Assembly (NCBI GenBank): GCA_001695595.3
Contig: MBPM02000061.1
Coordinates: 124,001 to 188,000 of the forward strand
Reading direction: 5' to 3'
Length of the DNA stretch: 64,000 nt
Source of the DNA: Plasmopara viticola
Taxonomy: Eukaryota; Oomycota; Peronosporomycetes; Peronosporales; Peronosporaceae
Part shown: piece by piece, positions 11,701-22,300 of the stretch
How positions within the stretch are numbered: the stretch's first letter is position 1
How the letters are laid out: every line of letters starts with the position of its first letter
Notes under the pieces: generated by a model
Database searches by the model: none
What the model was told of the DNA's origin: nothing
What the model saw: only the letters and a program-made list of their open reading frames with translations
Program-made: the position numbers and the translations under genes

Positions 11701-12940
11701 TCTATTTCAAAATTGCATGCTTCACCAGTAAAGCCTGTATAATCTAATTAACAAGGTGTTATAGTAACTCGCGTGCTGGCAGGTATCGACATACGCCGTA
11801 CAATTCTATGCCCCGTGGAGGTCACTTTCTCATCTAGTATTGAACACAAGGCTAGGTTATTTGCAGACTATAGACTCGGCACATAATAAGCGACTACACA
11901 CTCATGATGAGCGACGAAAAAGTAAGCCAGGGTGTCAAGCGCAGTACACGGGCATTTTGCTAGGTCTATTCGGTTAATTTGGTGGCTTATGTTCCGACCG
12001 TCTTGCTTAGAGCTTTGCTTCGTACATTCATTGCATTGCCTTCAAGCCCTTTAAATAAGCAAGAGTAGTATATATGCAACAAATTGTTTGCAAAAGTATG
12101 GACGGTATGCTTCTTATCTTTATGATTGGTTTTCGACTTTTTAAGTGTTAGTCGAGCTTCTTTATTGTTGCCTACAAAGGACTAAGTCATGCAAATATAG
12201 TGTTAATTCCGTCAATCAACTAAATTTCTGTGGCTGGAATGACGCAATCAGGACCGGTGACCACGATAATTGCAGATCGACTTCAGACTACGCTTTCATT
12301 CTGATGGAGGCCTGTATGCTGGTGAAGCGAGAACTAGTCAAGTTTGGCACTAATAGCGAATGAGACGGAACACATTGTCTTAGTCTCTTCATTGAAGAAG
12401 GCAAGTGAGTACATCGTTTGCTGTGACGGTGGCCGATTAAGAAAGACCCAAGCTCATAATTATTGCATACAATCAGTCGTGCATTAAATTGGCGAATTCC
12501 ATGGCGCTAAGATTAAACATCATCACTTACACGATGAAGGCGGACGCGATAAGGTGAAGCCTACGTACTGCAAGACATCAGTGATGATGGTTGACAGTAT
12601 GACTATAGTGCTTCCAAGCTGGTCAGGAGTGAAGCAGAACATCTGTATAGAGAAAAGAATGCTTCAAAGCAATCAATCTGCAGAGCTTGCACTGCCATAC
12701 ACTTTACCAAAGCACTCATTCGAACATGTGATGATATGACGCAGAAGACTTACGGTACGTAAGTTGAGTTAGTAAAGATCAACGTTTTCCATGTTTCTCT
12801 CATATTCAAACTCGCATATTGTCAAGGACCGTCTTTGGGTTTGAGCAAACTACTTGCTCTTGTACATCGCATCGCTTCTTTGTCTCCTTTAGGATCTGAG
12901 CTGTACTTCAACATCACTTGGCCGTTCTGACACAACGCAG
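8770..12940. other. AT-rich region without a recognisable gene
   Basis: The longest frame is 113 codons (9,068-9,409, plus), with no recognisable motif and a composition like its surroundings. Many short stretches of moderate GC could be old transposon debris, but none could be assigned. Confidence 0.5.
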
Positions 12941-12944
12941 TAGC

Positions 12945-13090
12945 AAATATCAATGTGTTTGGTGCTCTTCTTAATCCCGAAAGTCTTGGCCAGTTTGGTA
13001 TAGCCTCAAATTTGTCTGAATTTTTCTGCAGGATTCTCGCCCGTCATTTCTTCGAATTCAGGCACCGAAATCATGTCGAGGTGCAAAACC
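12945..13090 (+). repeat. diverged repeat pair, copy 1
   Basis: A 30-base core beginning GTAGCAAATATCAATGTGTT matches 57,091-57,120 with about five differences. A second anchor, GGATTCTCGCCCG, matches GGATCCCCGCCCG at the corresponding distance there. The cores translate as VANINVFGAL and VANVNVFDAL, so an old coding ancestor is likely. The family is not recognised. Confidence 0.4.
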
Positions 13091-14795
13091 AGCTAATAAA
13101 TAAATAAGCGAAGCTTGTCGCAGCTAAAAATAACAGGAGTTACGCGCTAAGTCAGTATTAGGCAAGCGGAACAATACTAGTTTAGCCAGCAAAAACAGAT
13201 TTTAAAACTCTCAAATCGCTTTTAATACCAAATAAGATAGATATCATGACATGAGCTAGGCCAAAAAAGAGAAGCTGATCGTGATCACAACACAGACAGA
13301 CTTTTAGTTCACAATGCCGCCTCAGAACGTCGTCTTCGAAAAATTGCTGGTATAGCAGCACTAAAAAAAATTTCCGCCGCCGTCAAGTCTATAGACTGAC
13401 CAATTTTTGAGGCTCATAGACAGTGTATATTGCTCCCTATTACGTAGATTAATCAACGTTTTAAATCTTGATTACAACACACTCATCATGATAGAGGAAC
13501 GGCTATGATCAATGAGTTGAATATTTGCATCGAAGCGGCTTATTAAACTATTTGCTTGTGATTATCCCGATATCGGCCTTTTTATAGAAAACGTCACCAT
13601 CGCACTTTCTCAATTACGATTAAATGACCATCTCAGGGGCCCATTAGAGTCTTCAAACGAGGAATACGATCCGCTTCTGAGTGCTTTCGAACTCCGTTGA
13701 TTGTTATGGTGATGACGCCGACCTTAATAACGCTGAACTTATACGGAAATTAAATTTATTATTCGTGAGCGACCTCGGGATACTCGAGTCTGTGTAGCAG
13801 CTACTGACCTTAATGTAATCATAAATTAGATAGTAAATTTTCGACTCAGACGTAAGGTTATCGCGCGTAGGCCTTTGACAGCCTTACCAACAGGGTTTTT
13901 ACTGTACACTGTCAGCTATTAGTAGAGCTGACCCTGCCACCGGATCTGGAACCTTCGCCAGAATATTCATTTTATATTTTTACTTAGTCTACAACTGATG
14001 GTGTACATCAATACGTATACTACTATCGAAGACTCTCCATGACGAGCTAGATGCCTGTCTCTTTGTTGTGCAAGGAGATATTGACTCGATATCATAGCGA
14101 ACATTGCAAAAGATGATGGTCTCGTGCACCTTGGCATGCACTTCAACAATTGCTGAGTTCTCCTTGTCCTTTTGGTTACTCTGGCAGATTTTCAAATATG
14201 TCATGTTCTTGACTTCCTCGAATATAATGCATTTAGATAAATGACTTTTCCTTTCATCGTATCAAATTTTGTCATTAAATGCTGTTTCATGTTCTTGACG
14301 AAAGCCTGTGACAATCAGTATTGAGCTGTATTCTCGCTGGTTCGATGTCATCTAGTTGAGAAACACTTTTCAGAGCAGTTGGATGACCTAAAAAGCATCC
14401 TTAGCAAATACTTAGACTTCCTAACGCTTTTTAGCTCTATTTCAGTCCATCCGTATAGCTTGGTGTTACAAAGACCACTAAACTGCTTAATCCAACCAAT
14501 TTAAACGGAATGTTTTTTCTTTAGTTGTCGGTCAGACGTCACAGCCATTGCAGTATATGAGATGTACCGTTCTAGTCACAGCTGCAGAGCATGGTTGAGG
14601 ACCGCGGGCTGATCCCGTACCACCGGTTTCTGCTATGAAGTTAATTTACTAGCATTGGGCACCCCTTTTTTATATTCTTCGAAGGAGAGGCGCACTCGGC
14701 GACGTTGTTCTATAGCTGACAATCGATGCAGAGCTTTTTTAGGCCGTTGAGCACTTCATCGAAGCTGTCCATTGCCTTGACGTCACAGGCACAGC

Positions 14796-15346
14796 TCAAA
14801 TACGCCAAACAATTTCATTAAGCTCCATTTTTCTGATGGCATCCTCCAGTCCTAAAAATTCTCCGGTTGAAGCGCTTGGCCAAACTTCAGCCGGTCCTGG
14901 TCCCTTCCCTAAGCCAAAACTGATAAGTGTTGGACCAGCTTGACCGAGGTATAGCTTTTTTGGAAATATCTGGATAAAAGTTGCGCGGCCTTGATGAGTT
15001 TTCAATGCTGTAGAAAGTGCTGTATCAAGCCTGCCAAAAAGCTCAGTGGATAATTTCTCGTTCGGACCGTCGTCTCTCTGGCCGCGCATTTGTTTGTATA
15101 TTCCATCTACGCCCTCAAATCAAGCTATGCGGCAATTGATATTCACGCAATACGACGTGGCGAAGTGCCAGTATGCTGTAGAGGGAATTAAAAATAATAT
15201 TAGGAATAGAAGATAAGTCATCTTCAATATCATAGCTAGAATTTGTCATGCAAAAAGGTCTACGGATCTTTGGGATCGACGTTTTGGTCATGGAACGACA
15301 CGTGGACGATTGTCTCTCGTGGCAGCTCACCGTTAGATTCATACAT
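14796..15346 (-). pseudogene. unrecognised two-exon gene, probably decayed
   Basis: A first exon starting at ATG 15,346 reads MYESNGELPRETIVHVSF and continues to about 15,264, where it meets a possible GT donor. A pyrimidine-rich tract ending CCCTCTACAG (15,176) is a good acceptor, with CCTAAT upstream. The following sequence is open for a short way, then changes frame near 15,120 (a TGA in either frame). It continues as FEGVDGIYKQMRGQRDDG and a protein-like stretch of about 100 residues to the stop at 14,796. The composition of this last part (KGPGP, GEFLGLEDAIRKMEL) looks genuinely coding, but no family was recognised. The frame break makes a pseudogene more likely than a live gene, although an unseen second intron could also explain it. 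Confidence 0.35.
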
Positions 15347-16500
15347 GAATAATGCCGTTTAATAAGGGCATGCTCACACTATCTTGAAAGTCAAGCTTAT
15401 GCGCTATCTTCATATGTGGCTATGACCTTTAGCCGTTCGAATGTTGGTTAATAGCCTTTATACCTATTCTTTATTTTGTTTGACTCGTTGCTCTTTCTTC
15501 TTTAATGAGAAAATTCTGCTTGTAATTTCTTGCATTTAGCTATTAATCGTGCACGTGTTATAGAGCACTAAGTTTTGTCAACTCAGATGTCCCGCTTATC
15601 GTTTTATTTTGGAAGAACACGTCACACTTAGTTGATCGTCCTTTTCTCCCTCAACAAGATCAGAGTTGAATGGCAGTGGTAATGACATTACGAAAAAGCG
15701 ATCCAGGTCGAGTAATTTTGTGTGTGATTCGTTAAAGCACAGCATTAACATTTATGGCGAGTCCAACAATAGCACATTGGCATGTCCGCTTGCACTACTT
15801 GACAAATATCACTTGCTCGTTTTAATTGTATAGTTTGCTGTCGACGCCGTAAAATTAAGCTTTCCCGTGATGCAAGGGTCTCGGTCGGAGATATCATTCC
15901 TACGCATACATGTTAACATTGAGGAACAGTGCTTCACCATGTCGATCATGTTTGCCGCAGCTACTAGCTGAGCCAGTTTGCGCAAAATGTAAAAATGGCA
16001 ATGATGTCCGTACTTCCTTCGGCACGCCGAGAGCAACCTTTATGTTAAATATGGTCCATTTATAGACAGTTGCCACCGGGAAGCTTTTCAAAGCCGAAGA
16101 TGCACCCAGGGAAAGTCTACCATGCTGGCACCTTTAGTGTGTGTGCTAGCACACATATGCAGACACGCTTATACGGGAAGCCGTTTACACTGACCAAGTT
16201 ACGTGGCATCACTATTTGCGTGAAAAAGCCTGCTTCCTTTAGCTGGAACAGAGCTCTCTCCTAGCAACACTTGCTCGATTAATTATGACGAAGACGAATC
16301 TTTTGAAGGTCTTGTAATTGGGTTTTGGCAAAAGAAGTCGGTCTGGACTCGTGATGACTTGAAAGCGCAGAAATCGCAGCTTAGTGTATTCGCCGGTATT
16401 GAGATTTGACAGGCATGCATCGCGAGAGCGATCGCTCCCCCAAATATGAATGACCTTGTGGCCGCGAGAGAAATTTTCGTATTTCAATAAGAAAATGATA
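15347..16500. other. AT-rich spacer
   Basis: No supported gene. A short segment at 15,380-15,400 (TTGAAAGTCAAGCTTATGCGCTA) recurs at 26,128-26,150, suggesting another diverged repeat family. Confidence 0.4.
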
Positions 16501-16504
16501 TGCC

Positions 16505-16735
16505 CAAAGCGCAATAAGGCGTGCAAACCTCATAAAGCGTATAGTGCAATGAAACTGTTATAGTAAAAATGTATTAGAGCTTATTGAAAAGTGTTATAGC
16601 GCAATATAGCTTATGAAAGTTATTACAAAGTGTTAGAGCGCAATATAGTGCGAAAGCGCAATAGACCTTTTAAAACTTATAAAGCTTACGCGCAAAGAGC
16701 GCAATAAAGCGTATGAAGCTTCTAAAGCTGATAAC
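16505..16735. repeat. degenerate AT-rich tandem repeat
   Basis: Variants of AGCGCAATA, TAAAGC and TTATAGC recur irregularly every 10-30 bases across about 230 bases, for example near 16,599, 16,637 and 16,699. Period and copies have drifted, so no exact unit can be given. It separates the AT-rich desert from the frame at 16,874. Confidence 0.65.
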
Positions 16736-16873
16736 GTGGAAAGTTCAGAATCGTGTATCGTAGCAATCTTTGCAAGCAATAATTATTCCATATCGGCGTT
16801 AGTAAAACTGACTTTGTTTTGTTTTTCCAGTTAAAAAAAACTATTGTGCAAACCAAATGCAAAGTCTCGAGAT

Positions 16874-17518
16874 TCACCAAGCCCGATTGAAATGAGGCAG
16901 AAAATTTAGGCGCCGATGATATTCAAGATAAAATATATATGGCTGAAACTTGTTCTGGCGCGAGCTTGCAAGTTGTGAGTGCGTAAAACCATTCATTAGC
17001 CAGTGTTGATGAAGGCGTATTATTGTTGAGCACTGTTTAAAAACGCCCATAAATTGGGACAAAGCGCGTCGTAAATAGCCTTGTTGCGATTTTACTCGTA
17101 ATGCCTTGAAAGTACAGCATCGGGATTGACGCCAGAATTTTGCTTGCAATGACTTGGCACAGTTCAGTCGTGTTAGCAAAAATCCATTTGATCGGAGAAG
17201 GAATAGTCGCAAAATGCTCTTTCCTGTATAACGATCCCATAGTAAATATTGAGTCAAACGCAATTTATGTGTCAGCCGAATTGTAGCAACATTATGCTGG
17301 AAAGATCTGAGAAGACGGGAATAATATTGCGATGAAGCTGTCTTTGTGTAGACAGTAATTATTCGTCGCCGCCAAGCCCTCACGAATATTATGGTATGTT
17401 GAGGGTGTATGCGGAGGGCAAAAAAAAGATCGCCTATGATCGCGGTCTGCATTGTTTGAAAGCGGAGGTGTCTAGGAAGCACAGGTTGTCTGATGCAGAC
17501 GCGACGACACAACTTCAT
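16874..17518 (-). CDS. doubtful 214-residue basic protein
   Basis: An uninterrupted minus-strand frame of 214 codons, rich in Arg, Leu, Phe and Gln, with scattered tryptophans (AWRRR, LWDRY, FWRQS). The spacing of aromatic and basic residues recalls the loose helical repeats of Sfi1/centrin-binding proteins, but no repeat is clear enough to assign. No signal peptide or cysteine pattern is present. It could equally be a chance frame or the remnant of a longer gene. It lies 445 bases downstream of the WRKY19-like gene on the same strand. Confidence 0.25.
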   Translation of the reverse strand: MKLCRRVCIRQPVLPRHLRFQTMQTAIIGDLFFALRIHPQHTIIFVRAWRRRIITVYTKTASSQYYSRLLRSFQHNVATIRLTHKLRLTQYLLWDRYTGKSILRLFLLRSNGFLLTRLNCAKSLQAKFWRQSRCCTFKALRVKSQQGYLRRALSQFMGVFKQCSTIIRLHQHWLMNGFTHSQLASSRQNKFQPYIFYLEYHRRLNFLPHFNRAW

Positions 17519-17962
17519 CTAGCCAGCATTTACCCAGACTGTTTGCGAAACAACGCCCTAACATTGAGGCTTTCAGATAGCTGAGTGTGGTATTTAAAAG
17601 CAGTGTGACAAGGTACTGGTCGGTTCCACAAGCACCTTTTGTCGGCAAGCTGGTGGGTAGCATGAATGGCATGCGAGACCGCAAAAATGCAAAATTTAGG
17701 TAAACGCGAGTGATCTATTACCGCTGTCCCAAGTCAATGTGGTGTAAATCCCCCCCGTTTTGGTGGTCGGAATCGGACAAAAGAACGCGCGCATGGCAAC
17801 TGATTGTACCACTTCAACGGGCACGGTCAGCGTACTTGATTACAGAATGGTCGGCCTCACAGACGGGACGCTCTCTATTGTTTCTCGTTGCAAGGCTATC
17901 TTTCCCATTTCTAAAAAAGATTCGAACCTTTTGGTGGTTCGCACGCGGCTTGTCGTCTTGCT

Positions 17963-19342
17963 TCAATGTCGACCCCCTGTCTTGATCGACGTGTTTTCTT
18001 GTCGCTCCTGAAAGTGATTGTTGCACAAGTTGTCCGTGCGTTCATATGCCTGACGCATGCACCCTTCGACCGCACAGCGTTTGCCTGCACGAAGCAACAC
18101 GCAACCTCCGTTAGTGTTTCTATTCCTCGGTACGTTTCTAAAAACGAGAAGAATAAAGAGAAACAAGACCTCCACCGTGTGCCCAGCACAGCGCGTTCGA
18201 AATGGCAATCTTTTCGCAATCGGCGGCCTTGCATTTGGTGCCACCACCGTGGGACCAGCAATACCCGCGCGACTTGGCACGGTTGATACAGCTCGGCACT
18301 TTGCATTCCGTCGAGCCCCCTAGGATGGCACAAGAAAACAGGCACGCATGGGTTCGAAAATTTAGAAATAGGTAGACATTCGAAAGTGGCGGACCGTGTT
18401 TCCAGCACCGGCCGAGGTGTTTTGCGCGACTGGAGCACCCAAGCGTCTGACAGCGTTTCCCACCCTGTAGACATGACCCAGTTAGCGTGACGGCACTCGT
18501 ACTGGGACGGTATTAAGCACTCGTACTCCATGGCGAACACAGAGGCCGTGGTCCACGACGTATTGCTCGCAATCGGCGTGTTTGCAGACGCGGCTCGGTG
18601 GTCGCCGGGCGCGGCGGGTGTCGTTCCCAACTTGCTTTGCCACAATGCAGCTGACGCGCTTGCCGCTCGCTCCTTCGCGGTCAAAGGCCTGCTCCGTCTC
18701 CCCGTTCGTCGCGCCCAAAGTGGCTCGTTTGTCTTCATGTGGCACCTTCCACACACCTTGTTCAACACAGTGTGTTAGCAACCTTTCGAGTCTGCGCTCG
18801 AAACGCAATGAAAAAGGCGTACCAGCGACTGTAGACGCTGTCGGATCCCCTAAAATAAAGCTGAGCGAAGACTTACTTAAGCTACTGTCATCTTGCATTG
18901 GGTGCACGTCGCGGCTCGTACGTTGCTCTTTGTGCCTAGGGCTACCGACCAGTCGAGGCGAGTCCTCTGGTAGTGGTGGCGGCCACGCCTTTTCGCGGCT
19001 CTCGACGCCGGCAACGGCAAGGTTACCAAGTGCACTCGAATTCTCTCCAATCTCGGTCCCTTGCTGCCGCCTTGCCCTCGCAACTTCGCGCTTGACGCCA
19101 CAAGTCGCCGCGACCGATCCCGGCGTTGAAGCCTTCCTTTCGCCTGGTGCTGCAGCGCCTTGGCCGTAATCGTGGAGCTCCATCGAACGACTTGTGCTCT
19201 CGGCGACGATGCACCAAGCGCGCAGTGTCAAGTTGGCTAACGCAGTGAGATACGCCACCCGCGTTTGCAACTCCCACGTTTTGTGGCCACACCTTTCACC
19301 GCCTCTGTTCGCGCGTGGCGTTACAGAGTAAAGGTCTTGCAC
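17963..19342 (-). CDS. WRKY19-like repeated zinc-finger protein, four exons
   Basis: Four exons on the minus strand reconstruct a 385-residue protein: 19,342-18,527; 18,464-18,395; 18,319-18,170; 18,084-17,963. All junctions are GT..AG and keep frame. The N-terminal part is low-complexity and probably disordered. The C-terminal part is a series of short Cys/His modules of the form C-x4-C-x~9-C-x2-HGGG: CKHADC..CVRHGGG, CQTLGC..CWKHGG, CKVPSC..CWSHGGG, CKAADC..CWAHGGG and CAVEGC..CNNHF. Splicing restores the HGGG linkers, which strongly supports the model. Such arrays are common in oomycete proteins annotated as WRKY19-like; they are zinc-binding and presumed nuclear, but lack a true WRKY domain. 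The ATG at 19,183 is an equally natural start and would give 332 residues. The first donors (GTACGA, GTCCGC, GTCTTG) are non-optimal. Confidence 0.8.
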
Positions 19343-22300
19343 TTTGATCTTCTCGGTCGTGGCCAGCCCTTGCAGCGACTTTGCTATGCACGTCGGAAAC
19401 GTCGGCTGTCGCGCGAGCCTCTCCCCCTTTTCTTTGTCAACGCTTCAAGGACTTTACGTGGTCGAGGAGCTTTCGCGACACAACGAACACGCAGCTCTGG
19501 TCCACCCAGGACTTGACTCGTATCTCTCTACAAGAGTGGTTTTTCTTTCTCTTTCGTCGTCACTCTAGTCCGGCCTTTCAAAGAGGTGGTCGCTCCAAGA
19601 CGTGCAGTCCACTGGTTCGTCTCTCGTGTGACTATCGTGCGTTAGAGCATACGCCTGAGAGGCTCGAGGAGGGTATAGAGTAAACCAAGTCGAAGAGCGC
19701 CGACCAACGAGACCGATGGCTACGGCACGGTACGGAACTGGTGCGGCTGCATCTCATGGAAGAAATGGTCGTACAGTACAACTTGGAGAGGGGAGGGGAC
19801 GGGGGGGGTAGAACCTACGCTTTTTGTTTGTTATGTGGACTGCGGTGCAGAGCAGGGCGCGAACCTTTTAATGTGGACCTGGCTACTCTAATCGTCACCA
19901 CATACACCAAGAAGGTGGGCACTTGAGCCGGACAAAGTGACGAGGGCCGTGTTCAAGAACCTCGCATTTGTGACGACTGCCATGATTTGGAACGTAGAAA
20001 TTCTAAAGCAGACGACCCACGGAGTAGCCGTGAGACTTTTCCGACTGCCAATGAGCGTAGGGTCCATGCACCCTGCAGAAACATGCTCGCGCGTTCTGTT
20101 TGCAACACTTGTGAGTGCGTCTTGGGATTTGCAAAAAAGTGAAGGTGGGGATAGTGTCGTCGAACGGCATTGAGACAGACGTGGACGAGATAGTGGGTGA
20201 CCGTCTTGAAACCATCCAATACAGGAGGCAAGACGGATACCACAATGAAAGATATGCATCTCAAGCTTAGTTGAGGCAAATGCTTTGACTCGAGCGACAT
20301 ATACCTTGTCAATGCTGTCATTTTGCCTGATAGCCAAAACGTTGCACGCTAGTAATCGTCATTATTGCGCACATGGCCTGATACCGATTGCACTTGCGGC
20401 TTCACGTAATACGTGGCGATAAAAAGAACACCTGTACGATCACCGCAGACCTGATCGAATGGCACATGTTCTCGTCGACACCAGCCGTCATCTGATTTTG
20501 CTTTCAATGCTTTTGTATAATTCGATGGCCGTATGTTATGGTAAGTTGATGAGCCAAAAGAATTGCTATATGCACAATATAAAGAATTGTATGCAGTTGC
20601 AACTGGTAATCGCTTGAGCTAATTCAGCAGTACTTGCCAAATATAATATCCTGCTACAAGGGATCGTGTCGATTTAAGAAGGTTTCAGTGCTTGCACTCA
20701 TTCCACAAGGGGGAATGTAATCAGTACTTTCTGTGACGGATCACACCTATCCCTTTTCTTGGGGTTCAAGAAACAGAATGCACTTTAAAAACTCATGTAT
20801 TTTATAGAGTATAAAGCGGGGTTTTTCTATTTTACTAATAAGCGTTATTGATCTCTCTTTATTAGTATATCTCAAAGCGCACAACCGGTATTTACTCGCA
20901 ACGGGTTAGATCAAATAACCGATTCTCTGTAAAAGCTGGCCATGAGGTTTCACAGAATGGCGGCTCTATCGTCATTTGCGTCGATATACATTATGGGAGA
21001 TAGCTAGCTAGATTCAAATTGCAAAGGCAGGGCCAAAATAGGGTACATATTGTATTCATTGAATACTCCAGTCCATTGCGCTCAGTAGACTTTCCTGCAC
21101 ACCTCTGTACCACACCGGGTGTCAATCATGATACCTCGCGGGTACATTGTCTCGCAAAGAATTTGCAATGTATTAACCATCCGTCTGCATCTGATAAACG
21201 CGAAACTTGTACTATTCAAGAGATTTGCTGGCTTTGTGAGGCCCAAGGAGGAAACTGCAGCTGCGAACCGTGTTTACAAAGCAATACTTATTGCGGGTGA
21301 CAAAGCTCAACACGTAGGTAGCATAGGATCTCATGACACAGATTCAGGTGGAAGTACCTCCGAGACGTCTCAGTTTTAAGAGAATATAGAGCCAAACGCT
21401 ACGAGCTTAAGTTTTGAGCGTGGGAACGGCATTGCTTCAGCCATGTCCCTACGTGCGGCCGAAAGAACTACGAGGTGGCCGTTCCTTGAGATACAAGATC
21501 GCAACAGTCTTTGATCAATCACGCCAAAGCTGTAAAGCACCTATCACAACTTCTGTGAAGCGGCCTTACCGCGCTATTTCACAAAAATCCCACAGCACTC
21601 GTGAAGTTACGTCTGCTTTACAACGCACTTCACATTGAGCCTCGATAATTTAGTAATGACAGTGGAGATCGCACCGCGTTGAACTTATTCTTGATCCTTG
21701 AACAGCACCAGCTCCTTGCAACCCGAGCATAAACATAAAGAATGTTCAAAGAGTCGACCTCAATGATTTATGCGGCCCCTTTGTCCCTTGAAGGTTGCTT
21801 TGATACGCAGGTGCGAGTCTTTATCCTTGTGATTTAAAGCATTACAGATAGATCGACTGCCGCACGTCTCAGTAATAGGTAAAAAGAACTTTATCGGCCC
21901 TCAAAGCAAGGTCCGGCTGTTTGAAATACAAAGACTTGCAGATATTTAGTCCCTCAGCCTTATAGCCAATATGGCAGTGGCTATGGAAGCTATGAGTAAC
22001 CATATGACAACTCAAATTCCCCTGACCAGAAAACAGGAGATCGCTTTCAAAAGGTGCTCTAAAGTGCTTCCAGTACTTAGAGCACATATGAGTTGCGAAG
22101 CCTTGAGGTTCGTATTCATTCTTGAGGTACCACACAAGAATTGCACATCGACACCATCTCGATGGTGTATTTGACCCAAGAATGTACAGCAACATCAAAT
22201 ATCTGATTACCCACTTTTCACCTTATAAAATGCAAGACTTATCGTTTTTAGCGCTGGGTTTTCGAACTTCATAATGTTATTTAAAGAAATGCTTCGTGTT

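Noticed and set aside
17911..18768. 285-codon minus frame at the WRKY19-like locus taken as one exon
   Set aside because: It reads through introns and in the wrong frame for most zinc modules; the four-exon model recovers five modules.
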